DNA from: Siphonodentalium dalli | Taxonomy: Eukaryota > Mollusca > Scaphopoda > Gadilida > Siphonodentaliidae | DNA length: 64,000 nt | NCBI GenBank assembly: GCA_032622095.1 | Contig: CP136065.1 | Span: forward strand, 109,223,195 to 109,287,194 | Direction: 5' to 3' | In this document: in pieces, positions 13,860-63,272 of the stretch | Layout of the letters: each line of letters begins with the position of its first letter | Position numbering within the stretch: the stretch's first letter is position 1 | Position numbers and translations under genes: made by a program | The notes under the pieces: model-generated | The model's input: the letters and a program-made list of their open reading frames with translations, nothing else | What the model was told of the DNA's origin: nothing | The model's database searches: none

Positions 13860-15860
13860 TTGTCAATGAGTATTTAGTTTAGAAAGGGTTAATAATTTCA
13901 TTGAATTAACGCCTCTTACAAAATGAAGCGAATATACTTATCATATTTAACGTGCAGATAAGATTGAACTTTTAGGCACAACGCCCTCAGGCTGTTGTCA
14001 TCAGAACATATTTTCGTGTATCTCGATATATTGTGGAACGTTTTTGTTTCCACTTAACTGGCCTTGTTTTGTGTGAAGAAATAGGCGCGCGGCACGACTA
14101 TCTGGGCATATAATAGGCTAAGAACTCCTCCCCCACTTAGGCACAAGATGGCTGTGATCATTTGTTGTTAAAAGTGTCATACTCAATTTAGCTGAAATTG
14201 ATTTATACAAACTATTAAGGGTGTGTATTGCTAGAACTGTTATGTGTATGTCGCGATGCTGTCATATACTTTCAATTCGTTTCCACTCCAATGCCTCTGG
14301 GTGTGCTAGAAGAATAACTCAATTAGGATGACACATGCATTCACCAGTTGGCATATGATATGCATACATGGGTGGCCCCAGAAGAAGGGGTCAGTAGCTT
14401 TCGGGGTCCTATAGCCCACCCTGTCGTAACCCGTCGGGGAAATCCTGGCGCCACCCCGTGTACATGCATGTGGAGGTGTGGCATTATACACCGGGTTATC
14501 CATCTACCAGATTTTAGGGAATATATCCCTTAAGGACCATGAAAATGCTGAAACCAAATCAACAAAGACAAAAACTTCTTTCGAATCTGATCATTTATTT
14601 AAAATGTACATTAAAGCTTCAGAAAGCAGTAGGACAGATGGTTTAAAATGCGCTGTCTGATTTGACGCCATGAAACCACGATATGTACGTTGTCTACAAG
14701 TCAACTGACACCAATTATATTAAATATATATCGACTTTCAAATGAGGAAGTTTGAACATGTTTTGAATTTTGTGTCAGCCTACAGCAAACATTCCAATGA
14801 TCGCTTCTTTGATCCAAAGGCGATAGATAACAAAGAGCGTCCTTGTATATATATATCCGTTTTCGACATTTTACGTATGCAAAATTAATGGGTTTTTGCG
14901 ATGCCTGTTTATAATACGAATGCCTCGTAAGCGGAAATTTGGCTTTAGAAATTCTGAATTACGTGAAGTCAAATTGGAAATGCAGTGGATTATTAAACTA
15001 GATAACGCAGTCACAAATAGTCCAGCCCAACGAAATCAAATGATAATATGCAGTGTGGTCCACTCAAACAGGGAGCAATCAACTGGAATTAGGCCACACT
15101 GTTAGGAGAAATGGTGGTCAGTTATAACTTGGTTAAGAACCCGTGACCCGTAACTCATCTCAGCCCAATTTTTCATTGATCAACAGGCATGACATGAACA
15201 TTCTCAAATATAAAAAAAATATTTATGGGTAGTTTATAAATTGCCTTTATATTTGAAAATAATTATAAAAAAAATTCAAGAAAAATAATGTATCCTCTCA
15301 TGGTCTTCAGATATGATATCATGGATATATGAACTGCACTTTAAAAAAAAATACATATTTTACAGAACTTCTTGGTACCAGAAAACAGTGGGGTTTTTAA
15401 AGTATTTTTCATGCCATCAAATTAAAGTAAATGGGATTATAATATCCAATCGGCCGATTGTTCTTAAATATTGTGTCATAATAATTGCTTGTACCAAATT
15501 TCATAAAGAAATTCCTGACAGATTTTGAGAAAACACATTTTGAAATACCAGGAAAATTTACGTCTGACCCTTAATTGTTTGTTCAATGATCTAATGTTCC
15601 CTGTCGGAACATCAAAAACTTCACAGGTTTTGCACTGGTGGAATGTGATCTCTACGGGCGTAACTGTGGAGAAGATCTAATGGCATGATCTAATTTGAAC
15701 TTATACGGCTAATGTACAAGTAATTTTGGTGTGGACAATATATGGCGACAAATACATGATATACCGATATTTAGACTGTAGATATGCCAACCATGAGAGT
15801 AGTAGTCAATGTCATAGAAATCGTCCAGCTGTTTTCCAGTTTTACCATAGGCTTACAATA
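13860..15860. other. No gene seen
   Basis: A G/C-richer island at about 14,360-14,500 has CCCACCCTGTCGTAACCCGTC and a CCACCCC end, perhaps an element fragment. A 15,540-15,720 stretch (TCACAGGTTTTGCACTGGTGG) is related to 20,700-20,830. Otherwise featureless. Confidence 0.35.
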
Positions 15861-15965
15861 TCACGGTGGGGAATCACGTGGTTTCGAGTTGATGAGTATC
15901 ACGCATTCAAAATGGCCGAGGCGATCTAATGCTCGACCAGACGCGAGGGAAAAAAGTAATAAATA

Positions 15966-16125
15966 GAGGATCTCACATGAGTTTCTATTTTATACGGAAT
16001 TTATCAACCGAGTTCACTAAATTCGATTTGAGCCGAGGTTTACCGAGGCTCAAATAGAATTTAGAGGACGAGGTTGATAAATTACGTATAAAATAGGACG
16101 AGTGTGAGATACCTTTTATCACATG
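15966..16125. repeat. Palindromic insert, related to 24,060-24,190
   Basis: TCTATTTTATACGGAATTTATCAACC and its inverse face each other across GAGCCGAGGTTTACCGAGGCTC. A diverged palindrome of the same kind, with CGGAATTTACAAAACTCG and its inverse, lies at 24,060-24,190, and both keep GACGTCATCGCA/TACGTCATCGCA nearby (16,203; 23,955). Confidence 0.5.
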
Positions 16126-16461
16126 ATCAAATAAACCCGAAATATTCATCGAAAACAACAATCATAAACTACAGCGATCGCAAGTTATTTGAAGAACGCC
16201 GTGACGTCATCGCACGCGCTGATATTAAACGTGTCTATTACCGATAATTATGAAACTGCTTTTATGGCCAAATTATGTGATAAACTAAGATATGACATAT
16301 TACATATTATTTTGACAGCTACGAGCAGATGCTATACTATTTTTAAAACAGGCTGATACGTCATTTAAGTCCAAATTTATATTTGTTTGCTTTAACATTC
16401 TGACCAAAGGTGTCAGTCGAAGGATTCTCCATGATGTATGGACTGGTGTGTTCCACGCACC

Positions 16462-17579
16462 CAGGGATGTGGCTAGAGGGTCTCCGCTGGGGGGGGGTGT
16501 CCACCTTGGGAATTTCCAACTGCACCCCCCCCCCTTGAGTCGGAATCACACCAACACAACTGTTTGCATAATTCCATTTGCACCCCCCCCCCCCCTTGTA
16601 CCTCGTGCTCAGGCCTAATTTCCTATATATTCATAAGCCATGGCTTCTATTTTCCCAGTATGAGAACATTAAGATATTTTAACCTGAAAATTGCCCCCAA
16701 AAAAAACAACTAGTGATCTAATTCCAGACAAATGCACACAGCTACCGACAAAAGACCAGGAAACACCGGGCCCACCATGGTTGTTTAGCCCGGTGTGAGA
16801 AAATTTTGAAAACTATATACAAGAAAATCGCAAATCCTAGCATCTAGACTGGCCTCAACTGAAGCTTTCCTAGTGTCGGAAATTTCAAACCTCATGCTCC
16901 CCCTCAGGTTGGAAAATTCTTCAACTGATGACCATTAATGTCTACAAGTTTGACCAAATGTAGTAAAATATTGTTTTGCTAAACTAATTAGCAGTTTTGT
17001 ATTGGCCATGTGGGTGGGGCAATGACACACCGGGCCGACCATGGTTCGGCCCGGTGTGCGAAAATTTTGAAATCTGAACAAGAAAATCGCAAAATCCTAA
17101 CATCTAGACTAGCCTCAAGCCTTCCTACTGTTGGAAATTTCAAACCCTACACCCCCACTTAGGTTGGAAAATTTCCAACTGATGACAATTCCAATGACAA
17201 TGTTGACCAATTGTATGACAATATTGTTTTCTTAAATTAACTAGAAGTTTTTGACTGGCCACGGGGGAGGGACCAGGACACAAGCTTTCCAAGTGTTGGA
17301 AATTTCCAACCTGTCACCCCCCTAAGGTTGGAAAATTTCCAACTGATGTCCATTTCTGTCAAAAAATTTGACAAAAAATAGGAACATATGCAAATATTGG
17401 TCGAAAAACAATAAATTCCCCCAATAAATTGTTTTATAATCAAACTACAAGAACATTTTCAACCTATTGTTGGTGTGAAATTTCGTTGTGGCAGGTATGA
17501 AATTTCCAACTATTGAAAATATAGCTCTCTGCTGGGGGGGTGAGACACCCCCCACACCCCCCCTCTAGCCACATCCCTG
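16462..17579. mobile_element. hAT-type non-autonomous element with exact 8-bp target duplication
   Basis: CACGCACC at 16454-16461 and again at 17580-17587 flanks inverted ends CAGGGATGTGGCTAGAGGG / CCCTCTAGCCACATCCCTG. CAGGG ends with an 8-bp duplication are diagnostic of hAT. The 1118-bp interior has no transposase; it is built of repeated blocks with AGGTTGGAAAATTTCC and CCACGGGGGAGGG-like segments (16,860; 17,105; 17,270) and long G and C runs. Confidence 0.85.
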
Positions 17580-17939
17580 CACGCACCTCAGACTGGCAAC
17601 TTTGGTCAGAATGTTATAGAAAACTACTAGGTATTTCCGGACAAATAAGGTATAAACTTGTTTAAAAAATAAACTATCAAATGCTCGTAACAATCAGTTG
17701 TGTCAGTTCCTGGTATATTATGTTGTTGTGCGTTTGAAATTTTTTGAATGCGTGGTACTCACCAACCTCGAAACCACGTGATTCCCCACCGTGAATGTAC
17801 CATACGCGCGCTCTTCATTCTCACCATACCATAAATAGACTAACAACGAACGCTCTTTATTGTTCCATAGCGAAGAAGAATAATATCCGTTGGGGTGTCC
17901 GCTTGAAATTGCAAACCAAATCCCCTTGAACCAAGGAAA

Positions 17940-18215
17940 TCTGTTTGACATTTCCAACCGGACACCCCTAACATTTCTAACTTATGTCCATATCACGCAG
18001 ACCAATATTGTTTTACTGACAGTAAAATATATGGCACTGTTTGTCTAAAAGCAACAATACCCCCACCAATTACTTGAGAATAATGACAACCTATCTGTTT
18101 CAACTTAAGAAATTTCCAACTGCATGATGTTGTGTCAGACATGGAATTTTCAACTGTTGAAAAATTTTGACCGGTTGGTGGGGCGACACCACACCCTCTC
18201 CGACCGGCGGTACGT
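17940..18215. repeat. Diverged relative of the hAT-type repeat
   Basis: Blocks such as ACATTTCCAACCGGACACCCC, AAGAAATTTCCAACTGCA and a GGTGGGGCGACACCACACCC end resemble the interior and right end of the 16.5-kb element, with many changes. A further diverged left end is visible at 13,274-13,390 (GGGGTTTCCGTTGACACGGG, AATTCAATTTGCATCCC). Confidence 0.4.
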
Positions 18216-21100
18216 ATTGAATGAATGCAGTGGAATTTATACCCGTGACGCAATTTCCAGAATGCATCACTTTAAGCGATGAACTTTTGGTGAACTAAAC
18301 TTATGATGGAAGAAAATTTTATATTGACGTGATGCTGATTTCAATCAAGGTGAAAAAATGGCGAACACATGCTATGCCTTAAAGATGCACAGTCTAATTT
18401 TATACAAAATAGTTCAGAATGATCAGCACTGGTAAATCGAAAATACACAAATGCATCGATCAGCTTTACGTTGAAAACTAGTGAAAAGGCTCATAATTGA
18501 GAACGCTATTTATTATATGCCACTGATGTTGGGCAACGGAAGCACGGACGCTATTTATAAAAGACGATCATTTTTTTTGGAAATTTTGCTAGGCTGACAA
18601 AAATTCAAATCTCGTTCAAACGTCGTCTTTTGAAAGTTGATATCTCATAGGCATCAAAACCTCATATTAATTGGTACGGTCTAATTATGTTCTGTTATAG
18701 AAAACCTACATGTATGGTCGATTTATGGCACAGGGGCTTGTAACGCGCTCCGCTGTCCGCCCCCCCCCTTTGCGCTGCCCATATACGCCGCTTCTATACA
18801 CGCACATGCTTCACGTTAACGGTAGTATCATAGAGACAAGGGGAACTGTAGATAATTACCGTTTTACCATCGCTCGGGAATCGGACAAATTTAGCCCATG
18901 TACTCGAGTAATGCTATCGATATAGCCACTGATGTATCCGCGAAGGATTCATCTTTCAATCAATACTACAAGCTCCCATCAGAACCATTTATATCCATAG
19001 CATTAGATAACAAAATTTACCACCGAATATTGTCTCCGGAGAGCGTAAATTTCCAGTTTGATCCGACTCAGTAGCAATGGCGGATATGTTTCTCTAAATT
19101 CACCACCCATACAGCTTACTATCATTAAAAATCGGTCAAACGATCAACTAACCATCTGGAGCTCAGTGATTTCTTGTCGGCTAATAATTTATTTACTCAT
19201 ACAAAGCAACACATCGTCAGTAAACAATTTTTATAGAGGCGAAATATGTTACCATTTACTGGTAATTCATGCATGTGTCACCAATACCAGTTCCACGATT
19301 CAAGATGGTTATTATTTGACCTCTTATGTCGGATATATGTGTTTTAAATGAGTGAATACAAGATTTAGATTTAAATATAGTGTATGCTGAATATTTGGTC
19401 ATGTTCAAATATCAGTATTATCGGTCAACGACGGGTAAACCTCTTATGTGTGGCTTGGCACATGGGACCAAAGGAGCCGGGTGAGCAATCTACATAATAG
19501 TGGACTGTGGCGACACTAAACGTATGTCCATACAGTGTCCATTCATTATAACGAGGGCACAGTGCCTCCAAGTCTTGCCTCGACGTATGGCTATCGTGTG
19601 CGAAAAAGTGGATCGGCACGGAATAAATTGGTAAGAAAGCGAATATTAATGTCATTCGACGCGGGAAAATTCCTGGAATAATATATCCAAAATCCGCTTT
19701 GGGAAAAATTCAGGATCATGTCAGATTTTGCACAAGCGTTTCGGGCCATCGTTTACAAGTTGTGGTTGGAGGACTTGGGTATAACATAGTCAAATCTAGT
19801 TTATATCCACATCTATATGTTTTCAATACACTTATGTGCGAAGTGCCGCATGGGATGCAAAGAAATCAGCTTGAACTCAAAAGAGATAAAGCACACGTGT
19901 GTATGTGTCATGTGTGCGAATCGTGGTGTGGAAATATGTGCACTTATGCGTGATTGTATTATGAAGTTCCCTGGATTAATGTTGGTGCATCATCGTGATA
20001 TCTGCTAGGCCGCATTACGACATTATACTTTAATAGTGAAAGACAGACCACATACATAGTTAATTTCCATATTCAACACTGACACTCAGTAAAAGAAACT
20101 GTTGCACCTTGTCGAATGGAATACTGGGGTCCATGTTTCACGACAACAATGAGAGGCATGTATATATGTAGCTATTGACAACTGGTTGCTTTTTCGTAAC
20201 TATAATATACTGGTAAGCAATTATTCGTCATCTCGCGCTATAATTACACAAATGACACCTTTAGTGTGTGACCACCAGGTTTGAGTCTGGCGGAGATACC
20301 GCTTGGTTTGAAAGGTTGTGCGCTGGTGAATGGGAAACAATGCGTTGGCAAAGCGTATTGGCTAGTATTTTTAATAATCATTCTGCTATTGATACCGCGC
20401 AATGTAGAAGAGTTGTTTCAGCGTATCTCAGCCGAGCTCAAAACTAGACATTTTTCGGGCGGCCATTTTGGTAGCCATCTTTAATCGTCACATACATTCC
20501 AAAACATACTGATTGTAAACAGATGTCCATATCGACCCTGTTTCGCGATTAGCTGGGGATTTGAGTGTAATTACCACAAAGCAAAGCAAAGAAAAATCGC
20601 TCACAATAATCATGAAATTTCGAGTTGGGACCTTCACATACAGTGAAGTACATTATTAAGGAACATGTCATAAATAAGAAATGTATTCCCCGAGTTATTT
20701 TTTCGACTTTATAATAAGGTTTCCTGTCAAAACTTTCCCAGGTTTGTCCTGGTGGAATATGATCTCTATGGCGTTAGACAGAGTTGAGGTTCAAGGCATG
20801 ATGTATACCTCAAGCCCAATCATTATTTGTATAATGTCAGGGGGACCTTACTTATTTTGCGGTTTTACTTGTTTTCTTTACAAAATGGATTTTCCCACCC
20901 AGTTATAAAAATATACTTTGGAATGGTATACTCTGCAATTGGAGGGATGTTCAGGAAATATAAGTAGGAAAACATACAGGTGAAATTTAAATACAAGTGC
21001 AGAATTAAGGATTCTTTTCGTTGGTGGGAAAAGTTCAGATGATAAGTTCAACAAACTACCTATTTCCTAAGAGAACAATTCGTCCATGGGTGCTCAATAA
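18215..21100. other. No gene seen
   Basis: Short ORFs only. 20,600-21,050 is an interspersed repeat related to 15,540 and 55,790. AACGCTATTTAT (18,503) and ACGCTATTTAT (18,548) resemble the AACGCTCTTTA motif. Confidence 0.35.
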
Positions 21101-21111
21101 AGAAAGGTTAA

Positions 21112-22897
21112 CCCTTTACCCAACAAAACGGCCCTGTGCCAATGCATTCTCTTATATATGCGAGTCGACCATAGGTCGCCTCGCATATATAAGAGAATGC
21201 ATTGGCTTAACACATATTAAAAATGATAAAATTGTCAAAGAACGCCAGATAAGATACAACTACAAGATTGAGACAACAAGATAACTGAATAACAGACTTT
21301 AATGTGAAACAAATCGGAAGTGTGACACGCAACTATCCGTGGCCGTGAGAGAAGTCAGAGTCCGATTAGAAAACGGGTTGTTGATATTGGGGACAGTCAT
21401 TGGTCGTGTTAACAAACGCAGTCCCATATCCAAGACACAACACTACTATGGCGCAACCACTTTTTTCTCTCCTGTCGGATTTCCGCAGACCATGCATGTG
21501 TAGCAGTTACACGATAACATTAAGTACATAGGTGAAATCACCTATCACAAGAAATGTCAGCCTTGATATGCAAATACAAATCACTGTTAGTGAAAACAGC
21601 ATGCAGCAACTCTGGCATTAAAAGAATGAGTGTTCGCTCTCGCGACATTCTGGAATCGTAGGCTACACCATTTCGTTGGGCAACGACTTGAAACAATCCG
21701 CCATGTCCACATGGAAAGTTAGGTGATGGTCACTTAGTGATTTGCGACGTGCAGCTTACACCCGTGAAATTATCGTCATGTTGAAACCCATAATTATATC
21801 CGTTGTCCATACACATTACAAACAACGAATGTAAACGTTCACTTGCGGTCTTCAATGGTGCTTACATTGCACTAAAGTTGAATCACTAAAGCGGGTTTCA
21901 GCGACAATACGATTACGTGGTGCTTAGGTGGAATCAAATCACTATTTAAAGACGTCATTTGCTCTGTCTACAGTATTTTAAAACAATAGATTAACATATA
22001 ATGTGCGGAATGCGGACCAGTTATCAATATAACGTACGTCGCATTCCGATAAGTCAAGTGAAGTATTTAGAACACTGTCTTTTTAACAAACACCTTCGCT
22101 GTCAGTGAGTCCAGTCTGAACTACGGTGCAAACTGACTCCCACCACTGCCACGTGCAGTTGAGTGGACAGTTCGATGAATTTCACGCGGTGTCTGAATCC
22201 ATGCGACGAGCTTTTACGAAGGTCATCTTTGGCGGGAAATGCCTAGCTATATAGCTAGCTGTCATCACCAATCCCCCGTGTAGTCGAGATGTAGCGTTAG
22301 CCGCGGCGCAGGTGTCGGTTCGTTGACGCTGCTACCACGCCAGATAAGATACAACTACAAGATTGAGACAACAAGATAACTGAATAACAGACTTTAATGT
22401 GAAACAAATCGGAAGTGTGACACGCAACTATCCGTGGCCGTGAGAGAAGTCAGAGTCCGATTAGAAAACGGGTTGTTGATATTGGGGACAGTCATTGGTC
22501 GTGTTAACAAACGCAGTCCCATATCCAAGACACAACACTACTATGGCGGAATGTAGAAAAATATTATAAAAATTGTTAAAAAAAATTCTAGGCCAATGCA
22601 TTCTAATAATAGTTTATTGCCAAGTCATAAATTAACATGAAATAGGCAAAACAAAGAACATAATTATATACATAATATACAGAAGGAATACAGTTGCGTT
22701 CCCATCTATGGTCGACTCGCATATATATAAGAGAATGCATTGGCACAGGGCATAACTGTAACTATCACAATGTGGTCAATGAGCCGGTTCCAATGATATC
22801 CATATTTGTATGGTTCTATTGAGACAGACCCAAGATAATTTAGGCTGTTGCAGCTTCATTTTGGGCTATTTTTCTGGGCGTTTTGTTGGGTAAAGGG
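21112..22897. mobile_element. piggyBac-like element with TTAA target duplication, carrying inserted DNA
   Basis: TTAA at 21108-21111 and 22898-22901 flank near-perfect inverted ends (CCCTTTACCCAACAAAACG). The subterminal sequence is a palindrome with CTCGCATATATAAGAG and ATGCATTGGC blocks, seen again at 22,590-22,745. TTAA duplication plus CCC...GGG ends is the usual piggyBac superfamily signature. No transposase ORF is present, so this is non-autonomous. It contains the pair of 211-bp direct repeats described separately. Confidence 0.75.
21243..22548. repeat. Two identical-looking 211-bp direct repeats flanking 885 bp of unique DNA
   Basis: 21243-21453 and 22338-22548 read base for base the same by eye, start CGCCAGATAAG and end CTACTATGGCG. 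The spacer has many stops in all frames and no retroviral-type motifs. The layout resembles a small terminal-repeat retroelement, and TGGCGCAACCAC after the first copy could be a tRNA primer site. However, the repeats start CG rather than TG, no polypurine tract is evident and no target duplication longer than about 3 bp is visible. An assembly-level or tandem duplication is the alternative. Confidence 0.7.
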
Positions 22898-23038
22898 TTA
22901 AAGGTGCACGGTCCAACTTTATTATTATTTGAATGAGTGGTGACGGAAAGAATTCGATCGAACCTGTGATTTTGGAATATGACCCGATTGTATTCAATTT
23001 GGAGTCAGATACTGGTTTTTTCTCCGAGATTAATTTAA

Positions 23039-23482
23039 AGGTACTCAATCCGATCAGACGCTCCTAAATTACTATTTCTTAGGCTTCGGTGTAAAAAATA
23101 TTTGATTCGAGTCGAAGAACCCACCCATCAAAGCTCAGAGTGATTAGGAATCGATGTTTGAAATTTGCTGTTTCTATTGTTTGTGTACCAGATCTTTTCC
23201 AGGACCACGTACTCGTGCAAACGGGACAAATTGCGGTTGTAAGATGGATAACTCGAAAATCAAGTGGTTACTATTAACAATAATAACCACTTGGTTTTGT
23301 CCGTTTGAGCACGTGGCCTGGAAAAGATCTGGTCCACAAACAATAGAAACAGCAAATTTCAAACATCGATATCTAACCACTCTGAGCTTTGATGGGTGGG
23401 TTCCTCGATTCGAATCAAATATTTGTTATCCCCGAAGCCAAAGAAATAGTAATTTAGAAGCGTCTGAATGGATTGAGTACCT
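23039..23482. mobile_element. Palindromic TTAA element (AGGTACTCAATC family)
   Basis: TTAA at 23035-23038 and 23483-23486; the two halves are inverted copies from AGGTACTCAATCCGATC inward, meeting at a hairpin loop in GTGGTTACTATTAACAATAATAACCAC near 23,275. Blocks TTACTATTTCTTAGGCTTCG and GATGGATAACTC recur in all copies. TTAA duplication suggests piggyBac or Kolobok; no coding capacity. Confidence 0.8.
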
Positions 23483-24524
23483 TTAACGTATGAGAATCGT
23501 GTTGTATCGTCTAATGTGATCGCACCGCGCTTATCTTCTTCGGATTTGGAAGCCTTAGTTTCGTACGAAAATAAAAAGTACGGCATTCATATGATGATGA
23601 ATTGCCGTATAAATAAGGTTTAGAAAACTATGGTCCGATTTGTCAACAAATTAGTCCAAATTTCCAAACACAATTTTCCGCTTACTAGAGCATTGGCCAG
23701 GCAAGAGAAAATATACTTGAAATCACCATCATAAATATCATATCTCGAAAATCCCCAAAATCGTGTATACATGTATGTAAAACTTTTAAAACGGCCACAA
23801 TCTCATAATTGAGATGGCTTTCAATATTTTTCCAACAAACTCTAATGAATGAAGATTTTGAAAAGTTATTTAATTAAATTTACGCCATTAAATACGTCAA
23901 GGAGTCTTTATTTATCTGGGACTATTTCTTTACGCGAACAAACAACGCATAGTTACGTCATCGCATGCCTTATATAGAACCCGATGTTAGATGCACGTCT
24001 CATTTATTGAATTAATTATGTTTTACCGATGTTTTGGTTCATTTAATAAATACAATCTATAGCTCGTCTCCAGTTCATATCGGAATTTACAAAACTCGAC
24101 TTTAAATTAGGTCTGGAGCTAATTTACTGGACTCGTTTTGTGAATTCGGTCATAAACTGAGGACTCGTTGTAGATCCTCTATTTGTTATACAGGTGTACC
24201 GCTTTCTGGGTGACGCAATTTTGGACGCTCTTTATATGAGGCGAGCATCGGAATTTTTGCTAAGCTTACAAAAATTTAAAATGTGTTAACACTTCCGCTT
24301 TTCAAACTGGATATATGGTCATCACAACCTCTTATTAAATGGTTTCGTGGTTCCGATCAAATTATGTTTTGGTATATAAAACGTACATAGGAACATCTTC
24401 AAACCCCGGTTCTGTGACCTAGATGACGAATCGAGCCATGATTCCGTGCGCAAAAGTTCAGAAGACATTGTGAATTTATAAGACTGTGTAAATGTCAATT
24501 ATACATTGGGTGTTTTTTTCAGGT

Positions 24525-61485
<36,961 letters not shown>

Positions 61486-62126
61486 GTGAGTTTAACCTAT
61501 AGCATTGCGTACTTGTGCATGATTTACGTGTCGTGTTCTGTCTGTTGCGACATATTATTTGGCAATTTTAACTGACATATATATAACAATAAATAATTGA
61601 TAATTTACAAAGCGAATTCCAAGGTAAATTGGTTTAAATGTACATAATTATTGTCTGTGAATAAAAGGCATTAATTACCCATCGTGGCTTAAGATATAGA
61701 AATCGGAACAGAGAGTTTAAAATATATATACCGAATAAATCTATCTGTTCCCGAGTGGGTACTGGGTTAACGGACGAGTCCCTTGTATTGAGCCAACTAT
61801 AGAAATATGCAGAATTCGGATAGCCATAACTGTTCAATTGTAAGGAGCAATGTCTCAACGCAATACATATAACACCGCAATTCATCACAGAGGGTCATAT
61901 ACGTGCTAGACTATGAGCGATAACTTGATTATAAAATTAATGTGCATTATCGTTTAGTGTGTTTGCAGAAAGATATATGTAATTTCGTAGGCATTGTATA
62001 ATTTTCGTGACATTTTCTCGGAGATAGTCATATATCTGAAAATATTCGATCAAGCTGGATCAAGTAGTAAAATTATTGCCGATATTTATCACTCAAAAAT
62101 TGCAATAGATACCCATCTTCGATAAA
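61486..62126. other. Intron after the last MAM exon, no continuation seen
   Basis: Begins with the phase-0 donor GTGAGT. I searched by eye for a phase-0 exon giving the end of the MAM domain (a DIAIDD-like motif followed by a Cys) and found none here or to 64,000. Confidence 0.45.
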
Positions 62127-62710
62127 TTGCCTGTCGTTATATTGTCGACAAAAGCTGACAAAATATTTACATTCGAGTTCCGACCGCTTTCGGGCCTTTT
62201 GGAGTTAGCGCTTCAGAACGGTCTTATCCCGTCTGGCGATCCACTACCGAAGCTGCTAGCAACCGAATCAACAGCCCGGGAGTGGTTTGAGAGACGCGCA
62301 GAGCACTCCTCCCGATCAGCTAGGCAGCCAACTCACTCAACTGGCGACACCCAGACGGCCACCGCTGGATCCGTGATGGAGTTGGATATATTTTATACTC
62401 CAAAGATACCGGAGAACATCATCCCGGAGTATTCCACTACCAACAACCCAAATACCAGTTGCGGCTCCATACACTCAGAGGCGGTGATCGCAGCAGTAGT
62501 GCCCCAGACCCAAGAGAAGCCGTACTGAAAACCAACAAGCTGATCGAGGGATGAAACTCGAAGATTTAGTGAACAAATCAGGAAAGATACGAAGAGTATA
62601 AAGCACAACATATGGCCATCAGCTCTCCGCCATTAACACCAACTACTTCACCAACATCAGCAACTGAAGAAATAAAAAGAAAAAAAGCTAAAAGGAAGAA
62701 ACCTTGACAA
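62127..62710 (+). pseudogene. Unrecognised protein-like stretch, probably frameshifted
   Basis: An open frame at 62127-62528 encodes 133 residues with balanced composition (RPLSGLLELALQNGLIPSGD, later STAREWFERRAEHSS) and is less AT-rich than its flanks. After its stop, continued coding-like sequence follows in other frames: RDETRRFSEQI, then QERYEEYKAQHMAISSPPL and a lysine-rich end before a TGA near 62,707. This looks like a decayed ORF with at least two frame changes, perhaps from a mobile element. It does not resemble the missing part of the MAM domain, and no clear splice acceptor joins it to the gene. Family unknown to me. Confidence 0.3.
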
Positions 62711-63272
62711 CATATGTTTAACATTGTTCTGTTTATAATGTATATTATAATTAAACAGTGCTCAATAAGAAATCCATAAGTGGGTTGTTGGAAAGGGCGA
62801 TGGCCCTTTAAAATATTCCGGGTTTAATCCTCAAACCCCCAAAATCGCGCTGAAAAGATACATCCCTTACATAACATAAAGAAAAAGTAGTATAGTAAAG
62901 CATTGTACGCCGGGAAAGCAGCATAAAAGTTCAAGAGAAACGCCGTGTCCGCTGGAAAACCAGTGTGACATTTCAGCGGAAGGGCAGCATCTTCTGAAAC
63001 TACCAGCAGTATGTTAGCATGAAACAAACTCCGCTGCTGTTGGAAGCTTCCGCTACCTTTTTCGTAAGGGAGTTTACGTGAGTGAACGCGATTGCCTCAC
63101 ATTATGTGTACATGATGGCAGTGGTTAGTCCAGTGTAGCAGACGGAACTCTGCCTTGCATTTTGGTCGTGATCATCAATATTTTTGCCAGTGAGCTAAAG
63201 ATCCTTCCTCCGCAGCTTCTTGTTATCATGTTTCGTGAAGGGTGGTAATTGGGGGATCGTTTACCTCTTATC

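Larger units (their letters stand above)
15861..17794. mobile_element. Terminal-inverted-repeat element with nested insertions
   Basis: Left end TCACGGTGGGGAATCACGTG and the matching right end CACGTGATTCCCCACCGTGA are followed inward by TTCGAG, GAGTA and CACGCATTCAAAATG-type sequence on both sides. An uninterrupted relative of about 472 bp lies at 54,164-54,635. Compared with it, this copy carries a hAT-type insertion (16,462-17,579) and a palindromic insertion at about 15,966-16,270. No transposase is seen and the target duplication is unclear, so the superfamily is left open. Confidence 0.65.

Noticed and set aside
19699-20008. ORFs with several Cys (CMCHVCESWCGN) as a possible extra module exon
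   Set aside because: Upstream of the signal-peptide exon, no phase-1 splice borders, and Cys spacing unlike the EB/EGF modules.
21243-22548. LTR retrotransposon
   Set aside because: No TG...CA ends, no clear polypurine tract, no gag/pol remnants and no 4-6 bp target duplication; kept as direct repeats of unknown class.
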